Assembly (NCBI RefSeq): GCF_016907455.1
Contig: NZ_JAFBCB010000001.1
Span: forward strand, 372,001-436,000
Length of the DNA stretch: 64,000 nucleotides
Origin: Brachybacterium muris
Lineage (GTDB): Bacteria > Actinomycetota > Actinomycetes > Actinomycetales > Dermabacteraceae
Direction: 5' to 3'
Shown: positions 24,422-31,399 of the stretch, one piece after another
Numbering within the stretch: position 1 is the stretch's first letter
Layout: every line of letters starts with the position of its first letter
Program-made: the position numbers and the translations under genes
Notes under the pieces: generated by a model
The model's database searches: none
What the model was told of the DNA's origin: nothing
Seen by the model: the letters and a program-made list of their open reading frames with translations, nothing else

Positions 24422-26962
24422 ATGGCGACTGGTGAGCAGCAGGTCGAGGTGGACGGTCACACCCTGAAGGTCTCGAACCTGGACAAGGTGATGTACCCGG
24501 TCACGGGCACCACCAAGGGCGAGGTCATCGACTACTACCTGCGCATCGCCGAGGTGATGATCCCGCAGGTCACCCGCAGGCCAGCCACCCGCAAGCGCTG
24601 GGTCGACGGCGTGGGCACCGAGGAGAAGCCCGGCCAGGTGTTCTTCCGCAAGGACCTGGAGGACTCCGCACCCGACTGGGTGCCGCGGGCCGCGATCGAG
24701 CACCGCTCGGGAACCAGCACCTATCCGCTGATCGACCAGCTGGCCGTACTGGTGTGGCTGGCCCAGCTGGCGGCGCTGGAGATCCACACCCCGCAATGGC
24801 GCTTCGACGATGCCGGGGAACCGCACAACCCCGACCGGCTGGTGCTGGACCTCGATCCCGGCGACGGCGCCGCGCTCGCCGACTGTGCCCAGGTGGCGCA
24901 GTGGTGCCGGGAGATCCTGGACGACATGGGTCTTGCCACCTACCCGGTGACCTCCGGCTCCAAGGGCATCCACCTGTACGCACCCCTGGATGGCACCAGC
25001 ACCGTCGAGGAGGTTGCCGCCGTCGCCCACGAACTGGCCCGCGCACTGGAGGCCGACCACCCCGACGAGGTGGTCAGCGACATGAAGAAGACCCTGCGCC
25101 GCGGCAAGGTACTGGTGGACTGGTCCCAGAACAACGGCTCCAAGACCACCGTGGCCCCGTACTCCCTACGCGGCCGCTCCCATCCCACCGTCGCCGCGCC
25201 CCGCACCTGGGAGGAGATCGAGGACCCGCACCTCGCGCAGCTGGAGTTCACCGAGGTGCTCGCCCGGGTCGAGGACGGCCAGGACCCGATCGCGCCGCTG
25301 GGCTTCGATACCGAGGCAGACGGCTCATCGGCCGGCAGGGCCCGCGACCGCCTGGAGGTGTACCGCTCCAAGCGCGACCCCGAGAAGACCCCGGAGCCGG
25401 TCCCCGCCCCGCCCGGCTCCGAGCAGGCGGAGGACTCCCCGGCATCGACGGCTGCGCGCGAGGCACTGGAATCCGCCGCTCCGATGTTCGTGATCCAGGA
25501 GCATCACGCCTCGAGCCTGCACTGGGACTTCCGCCTGGAGAACCACGGGGTGCTGGTCTCCTGGGCCGTCCCCAAGGGGCCACCGCTGGAGACCGACGTG
25601 AACCGCCTGGCCGTGCAGACCGAGGACCATCCCCTGGAGTACGGCACCTTCGAGGGAACAATCCCCAAGGGCGAGTACGGCGGCGGAGAGGTGACCATCT
25701 GGGACGCGGGCACCATCGAGATCGAGAAGTGGCACGAGGGCAAGGAGGTCATCGTCGTCGTCCACGGCCGTCATGACGGCGGCCTCGGCGGTGTCCCGCG
25801 CCGCTACGCGTTCATCCGCACCGGCGGGATGGGACGGAAGAAGGGCAAGAGCGCCGCCGCGAAGGAGAAAGCGGAGAACAACTGGCTGCTTCACCTGATG
25901 AAGGACCAGCCGGAGCCCGGCACCCCGGCCCCCGATACCGATAGTGCTCTGCCCACCTCGTCAGGGTCCGCCGGTGCCGAGATGGACGAGCCGATCGCCC
26001 CCATGCTCGCCACCGCGGGGTTGCGCTCGGACATCCGCGACGAGGACGAGTGGGCCTTCGAGATGAAGTGGGACGGGGTGCGGGTGATCGCCACCGTGCT
26101 CGGCGAGCAGGTACGCCTGACCAGCCGCAACGGCAAGGACCTCACCGCCACGTTCCCCGAGCTCGCCGAACTGGTCGAGGCGATCGACCCCGAGGTCCGC
26201 GAGGCCGGGCAGACGGTGATAGACGGGGAGATCGTGGCGCTGGACGCGAACGACCGCCCCTCCTTCGGCAGGCTCCAGCAGCGCCTCGGACTCACCGCCG
26301 AGGCCGATGTCACCGCGGCCCGGAAGCAGGTCGAGGCGTACCTGATGGCCTTCGACCTGCTGCAGCGGGGCGGCGACTCCCTGTTGCGCACCCCGTACCA
26401 GGAGCGGCGCGAGGCCCTGTTCGAGACCCTCACCGCCACCGACCACGTGCACGTGCCGCCCGCCGATCACGGCGACGTGGACCACGCGATCGACCTGTCC
26501 CAGCAGCTGCGCCTCGAAGGCGTGATGGCGAAGAAGGAGACCGGCATCTACCAGGCCGGGAAGCGCTCCCGCACCTGGATAAAGATCAAGAACGCCCGCC
26601 ACCAGGAGGTGGTGGTGATCGGCTGGCGGCACGGCAAGGGCTCCCGTTCGAGCACCGTCGGCTCCCTGCTGGTCGCCGTTCCCGACACGGATGGGGAACT
26701 GCGCTATGCGGGCCGCGTGGGCACAGGGTTCAGCGATCGCGACCTCGAGCGGGCGGCCGACATGCTCGGCTCGCGCGTTAGGAAGACTCCGCCGGCCGAC
26801 GATGTGCCCGCCGCTGACCGGCGCGATGCCACCTGGGTGCGGGCCGACCTGGTGGGGGAGGTGCAGTACGGAGAGCTCACCGAGGACGGGCGGCTACGGC
26901 ACCCCGTGTGGCGCGGATGGCGGCCCGACAAGGACGCCGACGAGGTGCGCTGGGAGGAGTGA
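24422..26962 (+). CDS. ligD: ATP-dependent DNA ligase D, POL-PE-LIG
   Basis: 846 aa multifunctional NHEJ enzyme. Residues about 1-300 form the primase/polymerase domain: LVLDLDPGDG, TSGSKGIHLYAPL and the LVDWSQNNGSKT metal and triphosphate site. Residues about 355-500 form the 3'-phosphoesterase domain with FVIQEHHASSLHWDFRLE and PKGEYGGGEV. Residues about 525-846 form the ligase, with nucleotidyl lysine in FEMKWDGVRV and the OB-fold motif WIKIKNARH. This domain order is the mycobacterial arrangement. Start ATG 24422: CACAGT at 24410-24415 is 6 nt upstream, leaderless style; the frame is open further upstream without homology. Confidence 0.96.
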   Translation: MATGEQQVEVDGHTLKVSNLDKVMYPVTGTTKGEVIDYYLRIAEVMIPQVTRRPATRKRWVDGVGTEEKPGQVFFRKDLEDSAPDWVPRAAIEHRSGTSTYPLIDQLAVLVWLAQLAALEIHTPQWRFDDAGEPHNPDRLVLDLDPGDGAALADCAQVAQWCREILDDMGLATYPVTSGSKGIHLYAPLDGTSTVEEVAAVAHELARALEADHPDEVVSDMKKTLRRGKVLVDWSQNNGSKTTVAPYSLRGRSHPTVAAPRTWEEIEDPHLAQLEFTEVLARVEDGQDPIAPLGFDTEADGSSAGRARDRLEVYRSKRDPEKTPEPVPAPPGSEQAEDSPASTAAREALESAAPMFVIQEHHASSLHWDFRLENHGVLVSWAVPKGPPLETDVNRLAVQTEDHPLEYGTFEGTIPKGEYGGGEVTIWDAGTIEIEKWHEGKEVIVVVHGRHDGGLGGVPRRYAFIRTGGMGRKKGKSAAAKEKAENNWLLHLMKDQPEPGTPAPDTDSALPTSSGSAGAEMDEPIAPMLATAGLRSDIRDEDEWAFEMKWDGVRVIATVLGEQVRLTSRNGKDLTATFPELAELVEAIDPEVREAGQTVIDGEIVALDANDRPSFGRLQQRLGLTAEADVTAARKQVEAYLMAFDLLQRGGDSLLRTPYQERREALFETLTATDHVHVPPADHGDVDHAIDLSQQLRLEGVMAKKETGIYQAGKRSRTWIKIKNARHQEVVVIGWRHGKGSRSSTVGSLLVAVPDTDGELRYAGRVGTGFSDRDLERAADMLGSRVRKTPPADDVPAADRRDATWVRADLVGEVQYGELTEDGRLRHPVWRGWRPDKDADEVRWEE

Positions 26963-26985
26963 GCGACCGGGTGCGGGAGCAGAAG

Positions 26986-27001
26986 CGTTCCCGCGGGAAC
27001 G
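26986..27001. repeat. 16-bp perfect palindrome after ligD
   Basis: CGTTCCCGCGGGAACG lies 24 bp after the ligD stop and just before the converging HepT remnant. With no loop it is more like a protein-binding dyad than a terminator, though a cruciform or weak termination role is possible. Confidence 0.5.
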
Positions 27002-27012
27002 TCACATGTCCC

Positions 27013-27177
27013 CTATTTGTCAGATCCTTGGTCGTTCAGCAGCTGTGGCAACATCTCGTCGACAAGGTACGCACGCAAGGCAGGGATGTCCCGGGTAAGA
27101 GTGCGCCACACGCGCTGAGGGTCGAGGTCGTCGTACTGGTGCGCCGCAGAATTCCGTTTCGAGTACGCCCTACTCAC
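27013..27177 (-). pseudogene. HepT (HEPN toxin) C-terminal remnant
   Basis: 54-codon ORF from GTG 27177, overlapping the mntA stop by 4 nt (GTGA). It encodes KRNSAAHQYDDLDPQRVW and then a helix ending in a TAG stop. This is the C-terminal part of HEPN-domain proteins of the HepT family, including the RNase motif R-x4-H (R-N-S-A-A-H). Roughly the first 60-90 residues that form the rest of the HEPN bundle are missing. Full HepT proteins are usually 110-150 aa. It is either a decayed toxin left with its antitoxin gene or a very short HEPN variant. No N-terminal part is found in any frame in the short gap. Confidence 0.6.
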
Positions 27178-27476
27178 AGGGGGACTGCCTCATCAAGAAC
27201 ACGATCGCGGAAATGTCCGCGAAGGGCATCGATCGCGACGATGTCGACGTTCACCCCGAGCAGTTCCTCGAGCTCGAGTCGTAGGCCGATCTCATCGAGA
27301 AGGGAGGCTTCGTCGGAGAACTCCACCAGCAGGTCGAGGTCTGAGCCCACATGGTCCTCGCCGCGGGCGACAGAGCCGATGACCTGGGGCGAAGTGGCGT
27401 GGTGGCGCGCGATCACAGCGCGCATCGCCGCGCGATGCGCGTCAATGCGATCCGACGGACGCCCTGAGGTGGCCAT
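27174..27476 (-). CDS. mntA: MntA-type minimal nucleotidyltransferase (HEPN/MNT antitoxin)
   Basis: 100 aa. Pol-beta-like minimal nucleotidyltransferase with the full catalytic motif IGSVARGEDHVGSDLDLLVEF (GSx10DxD), so probably active. A third acidic strand is seen in VNVDIVAID. In HepT-MntA systems this enzyme AMPylates and silences the HEPN toxin. Here the partner gene is only a fragment overlapping its stop. TACCAT at 27483-27488 is 6 nt before ATG 27476, a leaderless arrangement. Confidence 0.82.
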   Translation of the reverse strand: MATSGRPSDRIDAHRAAMRAVIARHHATSPQVIGSVARGEDHVGSDLDLLVEFSDEASLLDEIGLRLELEELLGVNVDIVAIDALRGHFRDRVLDEAVPL

Positions 27477-27499
27477 GCCCCGATGGTACGCCGCGCCTC

Positions 27500-27664
27500 T
27501 CAGCCGCGGCCGAACAGGCGCGAGAGGAAGCCGGGCTCGGCCTCGCGCTCGTGGCCGGGGCAGCGGTTCGCGGGGGTCACGTTCTTCATGACCTGGTCGA
27601 CGTGCTGGCCGCAGCCGGCCCAGGTGGTCTTGCCGCATTCCTTGCAGGTGACTGCTCGGCACAT
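27500..27664 (-). CDS. Small Cys/His-rich protein, putative zinc ribbon
   Basis: 54 aa starting MCRAVTCKECGKTTWAGCGQ. Cysteines at positions 2, 7, 10, 18 and 35 with nearby histidines form a plausible zinc site of the CxxC...CxxH type. The C-terminus FLSRLFGRG is basic. It resembles a small conserved actinobacterial protein of unknown function. CGGAG precedes the ATG. It lies 23 bp upstream of mntA and 74 bp after the CstR-like gene in the same direction. Confidence 0.65.
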   Translation of the reverse strand: MCRAVTCKECGKTTWAGCGQHVDQVMKNVTPANRCPGHEREAEPGFLSRLFGRG

Positions 27665-27738
27665 GGTGGTACTCCGATCTATCGGTGAGGGTGTTCTGGC
27701 GGGTTCTTCAGTGGGTGATGGGCCGTGCGGCCGGGCCG

Positions 27739-28017
27739 TCAGGCGAGGGAGAGGAACAGCTTCTCGAGCTGCTCGACGGTCAGGCCGTCCTCGTCCTCGG
27801 CGGTGCCCTCGGGGTCGGTCAGGCAGTTCTGCATGGCGGTGGAGACGATGCTGAAGCCGGCACGGTCCAGGGCGGTGGAGACGGCGGCCAGCTGGGTGAC
27901 CACCTGCTGGCACGAGCCCTCACCCTCCACGGCCGCGATCACGGCGTCGAGCTGGCCGCGGGCACGCTTCAGGCGGTTCAGGATGCGTCGCTGGGTCGCG
28001 GGATCGGCACTGCGCAC
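27739..28017 (-). CDS. CsoR/CstR-family repressor, CstR-like (persulfide sensor)
   Basis: 92 aa from GTG 28017, preceded by AAGGAG. All-helical DUF156 fold. The two core cysteines fall at residues 36 and 65, exactly as in copper-sensing CsoR, but the third copper ligand His61 is alanine (VSTAMQNC). Two cysteines without the histidine is the CstR arrangement, where the thiols form di- or trisulfide bridges with sulfane sulfur. The gene lies 26 bp after a persulfide dioxygenase-rhodanese gene whose promoter carries a matching dyad (29510-29525). It most likely derepresses that operon under reactive-sulfur stress. Confidence 0.88.
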   Translation of the reverse strand: MRSADPATQRRILNRLKRARGQLDAVIAAVEGEGSCQQVVTQLAAVSTALDRAGFSIVSTAMQNCLTDPEGTAEDEDGLTVEQLEKLFLSLA

Positions 28018-28043
28018 GGTGGTTCTCCTTCGGGATCTGCTGG

Positions 28044-29444
28044 TCAGGTGGTGGGCTGCTGCTGCGACCAGGCGCTCCAGCCGGCGTAGCTGCCGTCGAG
28101 CTCCACCACGTCGATGCCCTCGCGGCGCAGCGCGTTCGCGATCACAGAGTTGCGCACCCCGGACTGGCAGTAGGTGACCACCGTGCCCTCGCGGGGCAGG
28201 CGGTCCAGATCCCACAGGGCACGGCCCGCACTGAGCTGCTCCGATCCGGGGATGTGCCCGGCCGCGTGCTCGGAGCGGGATCGCACGTCCAGCAGCAGGG
28301 CGTGCTCGAAGCCGTCCAGTTCGGCAGGGGAGAGGACCGCGGGGACCACGGTGGGCAGGCCCTCCAGGGACTCGGTCCAGCCGACCACCTGGTCGATGCC
28401 CACCCGCAGCAGGTGGTCGCGCATCTGCGAGGCCACCTCGACGTCGTCGGTGAGCACCACCAGTGGACGCGTCTCGCGCTGCGGGTCGTAGGCCCAGGCG
28501 CCGAAGCCGGCAGCCTTGGCTGGACCGGGGATGTTCAGGGCGCCGCGCACCGTGCCCCGGTGCACCTCCGTGTGGGGGCGGGGGTCCACCACGATCACAT
28601 CGTCGGCCTCGACCAGCCGCGCTAGCTCCGCCGCATCGAACCGGCGCAGGGCGGGCAGTTCACCCACCACCTGGGGCCCCTCGCGGTTCTCGACCTTCAT
28701 GCGGGCGAAGTAGGCGTGGGCATCGGGCTGGCCGTCCAGCAGGGAGTCCACGAAGCCCTGCTCGTCGTCCTGCTCCACGAAGGGCGCCCACCAGGCGAAG
28801 CGACGCTCGTAGCCCACCGTGGTGGCGGGCAGTGCCCCGAGGGCCTTGCCGCAGGCACTGCCGGCACCGTGGGCGGGGTAGACCATCACGTGGTCCGGCA
28901 GCGGCCAGAACACCTCGCGCAGGCTGCGGAACAGCTGCTTGGCCCCCTCGAAGCGGGTGTCCACCCCGCCGGCGGCCTCGTCCAGCAGGTCCGGCCGGCC
29001 CAGGTCCCCGATGAAAACGAAGTCGCCGGTGAGGGCATATCCGGGGGAGTCGGCGGTGGCGCCGTCGGTGACCAGGAACATCAGGTGCTCCGGGGTGTGG
29101 CCCGGTGTGTGGCGGGCCTGGATCCGGATGTTGCCGATCCGGATCTCGTCGCCGTCGTGCAGGCGCTCGGCCTCGAAGCCGTACTGCCAGTCCTGCCCGC
29201 CCTCGCCCGAGACGTGCACGGTGGCGCCGGTGGCAGCGGCCAGCTCGCGGGTGCCGGAGAGGTAGTCGGCGTGGATGTGGGTCTCAGTGACCGCGACGAT
29301 GCGCAGTCCGTGGCGGGCCGTGAGCTCCAGGTAGGGGGCGATGTCGCGGCGGGGGTCCACCACCATCGCCTCACCGGAGGCCTGGCAGCCGATCACGTAG
29401 CTCGCCTGGGCGAGGTCCTCGTCGTAGAGGCGTTCGAGCAGCAT
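28044..29444 (-). CDS. Persulfide dioxygenase-rhodanese fusion (CstB/Blh-like)
   Basis: 466 aa from ATG 29444 with AGGAGG upstream. Residues about 1-240 form a metallo-beta-lactamase fold with the mononuclear iron motif TETHIHADYLSG, the ligand His in RHTPGHTPEH and TGDFVFIGDLGRPDL. Residues about 270-355 are a rhodanese-like domain without a catalytic cysteine (DPRPHTEVHRGT). Residues about 370-460 are a second rhodanese with active loop YCQSGVR. Such proteins oxidise low-molecular-weight persulfides to sulfite or thiosulfate, detoxifying sulfide. It heads an operon with the CstR-like repressor. Confidence 0.92.
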   Translation of the reverse strand: MLLERLYDEDLAQASYVIGCQASGEAMVVDPRRDIAPYLELTARHGLRIVAVTETHIHADYLSGTRELAAATGATVHVSGEGGQDWQYGFEAERLHDGDEIRIGNIRIQARHTPGHTPEHLMFLVTDGATADSPGYALTGDFVFIGDLGRPDLLDEAAGGVDTRFEGAKQLFRSLREVFWPLPDHVMVYPAHGAGSACGKALGALPATTVGYERRFAWWAPFVEQDDEQGFVDSLLDGQPDAHAYFARMKVENREGPQVVGELPALRRFDAAELARLVEADDVIVVDPRPHTEVHRGTVRGALNIPGPAKAAGFGAWAYDPQRETRPLVVLTDDVEVASQMRDHLLRVGIDQVVGWTESLEGLPTVVPAVLSPAELDGFEHALLLDVRSRSEHAAGHIPGSEQLSAGRALWDLDRLPREGTVVTYCQSGVRNSVIANALRREGIDVVELDGSYAGWSAWSQQQPTT

Positions 29445-29499
29445 CGGGACTCCTCCTGGGGAGCGTGGTCTTCGGCATCGGACAAGATCGGTCCGCGCC

Positions 29500-29529
29500 A
29501 TCATGCCAAATACCCCCAGGGGTATGCAA
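29500..29529 (-). promoter_or_regulatory. CstR-type operator within the persulfide dioxygenase promoter
   Basis: A perfect dyad ATACCCC-CA-GGGGTAT occupies 29510-29525, matching the G/C-tract operator type of CsoR/CstR repressors. It lies between a -35 TTGCAT (29529-29524 on the minus strand) and a -10 CATGAT (29505-29500), 18-nt spacer. Bound repressor would therefore block RNA polymerase. About 56 bp separate the -10 from the ATG. Confidence 0.8.
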
Positions 29530-29776
29530 GGCACGAGTGGTGCGTCGTACGGCGGGCGGGCAGGGGGCCCTCGCGCGTGCAGGCACGATGGCCCGGAGCG
29601 GGCGCTTCCGTGCCTGGCCCACCGGCCGGTCATGCGCTGGGTCACACCGTTCGGGGTGAAACGCGGCCGATGCCGTAGTGTCATTCACGTCGTCCGCACG
29701 AACCCGCCGACCTGGCGGGGGAAGTACACGCCACGCCCTCACAGGTCGAAGCGACGGGTGCCCCACGGAGCGGACG

Positions 29777-30296
29777 ATGGCACGGCGCTGGAAACCCCTT
29801 CCGAGGGGGACTGACGACGGTCGCGCCGCCCTTACGACGAAACTGGTTCTTCATCTCCACTTCCGCACTGCTTCTGCACGACGACGTCCCCGCCACCGCC
29901 TCACGGCCCACGCAGGTCGATGTCACCCCCTCCATCATCACCACCGCGACGGACACCGCCACCTCGGCGGCCTCCGCGCACCCCACCCTCCTCTGGCTCC
30001 GAGCAGCCGACGACGTCGTCGTCGCCACGCTCGCCGGGGAGTTCGCCGGGCACGTCGTCACCTCGACGACCTTCCCCCCGGCGCACACGGCCTACGGGCC
30101 CCAAGCCGGCCGGATCGGCGACTTCCCGTCGCTAGAATCGGCCCAGTCGGCCCTCATGGCCGTACTGAGACCCCGCACAGAGGTCGTCGACCGCATCGGT
30201 CGACGGTCCGTGCGAGGTGCACACGCTCCGCAGCGGCGTCGCCGCCTCGGACACAAGGACCACGCACGTGGTTCACGACAACGAAGGAATATCGCC
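29777..30296 (+). pseudogene. Frameshifted ORF leading in frame into cspA
   Basis: ATG 29777 has GGAG 6 nt upstream and encodes [11 protein letters not shown]. At a run of five G (29805-29809) the coding signal moves to the +1 frame, which reads [18 protein letters not shown] and stays G/C-rich at third positions to about 30170. Its later part includes [13 protein letters not shown] and [17 protein letters not shown]. No ATG, GTG or TTG occurs in that frame until 30156, and no stop occurs before cspA, whose ATG is in the same frame. Possible explanations: real frameshift mutation, sequencing error in the G run, programmed +1 slippage, or a CTG start at 29811. Family not recognised. The last 130 bp lose coding bias and look like a cspA 5' leader. 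Confidence 0.45.
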
Positions 30297-30500
30297 ATGG
30301 CTACTGGCATCGTCACCTGGTTCAACTCCGACAAGGGCTACGGCTTCATCGCCCCCGAGGACGGCTCCGCCGATGTGTTCGCGCACTTCAGCGCCATCGC
30401 CGGCACCGGTCGCCGCGACCTGGAGGAGAACCAGCGCGTGGAGTTCGAGACCGAGCGCGGCCCCAAGGGCATGCAGGCAGTGAACATCCGCCCCCTCTGA
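30297..30500 (+). CDS. cspA: Cold-shock protein
   Basis: 67 aa single cold-shock domain, an OB fold that binds single-stranded RNA and DNA. Both RNP motifs are present: [11 protein letters not shown] (RNP1) and DVFAHFSAI (RNP2). ATG 30297 follows GAAGGA at 30283-30288. As with other cspA-type genes, the upstream transcript is likely long and structured; here the upstream frame is open through the start codon. The strong hairpin at 30562-30605 probably ends the transcript. Confidence 0.95.
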   Translation: MATGIVTWFNSDKGYGFIAPEDGSADVFAHFSAIAGTGRRDLEENQRVEFETERGPKGMQAVNIRPL

Positions 30501-30561
30501 TCCTCACGGCCGGTCATTCGGCCCCCGGGCAGGCGTGCTGAGCACGCCCAGCCTGATCGAC

Positions 30562-30605
30562 GAACGTCCGTCCGGACCAGCAGCTGCTGGACCGGGCGGA
30601 CGTTC
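30562..30605. terminator. Strong hairpin after cspA
   Basis: GAACGTCCG (30562-30570) pairs with CGGACGTTC (30597-30605) around an inner CCGGaCCAGCAG/CTGCTGGaCCGG stem. It lies between cspA and the M50 gene, transcribed the same way, and acts as a candidate rho-independent terminator. Confidence 0.65.
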
Positions 30606-30679
30606 CGCATTCCCCGACACATGCGATCCCCTCCACGGCCCGGGAACCGCGGCCCAGGTGCTCCTGGCACCATGGCCCG

Positions 30680-31390
30680 GTGGATCTGCCGCTCATCGCC
30701 CGCTCCGTCTGGGAGCGCATCACCCCCGGGGTGCCCGCCGAGGCCGGATGGTGGCTGCTGGCCGCACTGGCCGCAGCAGTACTGGTGGTGAGCGTGCCAC
30801 CGCTGTGGCGCCTTGCCCGCCCCGCGGTCACGATCGTCCACGAGCTGGGCCACGCGATCGTCGGGGTGCTGATGGGACGCCGGTTCACCGGCTTCGTGGT
30901 CAGCGCCGACATGTCCGGCCACGCCGTGACCGTGGGACCCCGCCGCGGCATCGGCCGCATCCTCACCCTGCTGGCCGGTTACCCCGCCCCCGCGGTCCTG
31001 GGGGCGGTGCTGGTGCAGCTGGCCCTGGCCGGATGGGCAGGGGCCGCGCTGTTCGTCGCGGTGGTGGTGCTGGCGGTCTCACTGGTCTTCACCCGCTCGG
31101 CGCACACGGTCCTCGCCGTTCTCGGCACCACCGCGGTGATAGGCGTGACCTGGTGGTTCGGCAGCCCCATCGTGGTCACAGGGCTCACCCTCACCGCCGG
31201 GGCCTTCCTGCTGCTGGGCGCCTGGCGGCATCTCGGTGCGGTGGTGACCTCCCGCAGGCGTGGCGAGGACCCCGGTCAGCTGGCGCAGCTCACCGCGGTC
31301 CCCGCTGCGCTGTGGAACCTGGCGTTCGGACTGGTGATCGCGGCCTGCACGGCCTGGGCAGGGGCGGCCCTGCTGCCGCACCTGCGCTGA
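30680..31390 (+). CDS. M50-type membrane metalloprotease-like protein
   Basis: 236 aa from GTG 30680; CACCAT at 30668-30673 lies 6 nt upstream. Five to six helices. The zinc-protease motif HELGHAIVGVLMGRRF lies at the end of the second helix (about residue 55), as in the M50B-like peptidase family. The expected later aspartate of the site-2-protease LDG motif is not obvious, so activity is uncertain. Possibly involved in intramembrane processing. It converges on the aldehyde dehydrogenase gene with a 9-bp gap. Confidence 0.75.
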   Translation: MDLPLIARSVWERITPGVPAEAGWWLLAALAAAVLVVSVPPLWRLARPAVTIVHELGHAIVGVLMGRRFTGFVVSADMSGHAVTVGPRRGIGRILTLLAGYPAPAVLGAVLVQLALAGWAGAALFVAVVVLAVSLVFTRSAHTVLAVLGTTAVIGVTWWFGSPIVVTGLTLTAGAFLLLGAWRHLGAVVTSRRRGEDPGQLAQLTAVPAALWNLAFGLVIAACTAWAGAALLPHLR

Positions 31391-31399
31391 GCGCGCCTG

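Noticed and set aside
27739-28017. Copper-sensing CsoR
   Set aside because: His61 of the Cu(I) site is Ala and the neighbour is a persulfide dioxygenase-rhodanese, not a copper exporter; CstR-type sensing fits better.
29681-30088. Minus-strand ORF opposite the frameshifted region upstream of cspA
   Set aside because: No recognisable motif, and the plus-strand frame has better third-position bias and protein-like composition; I kept the plus-strand interpretation with low confidence.
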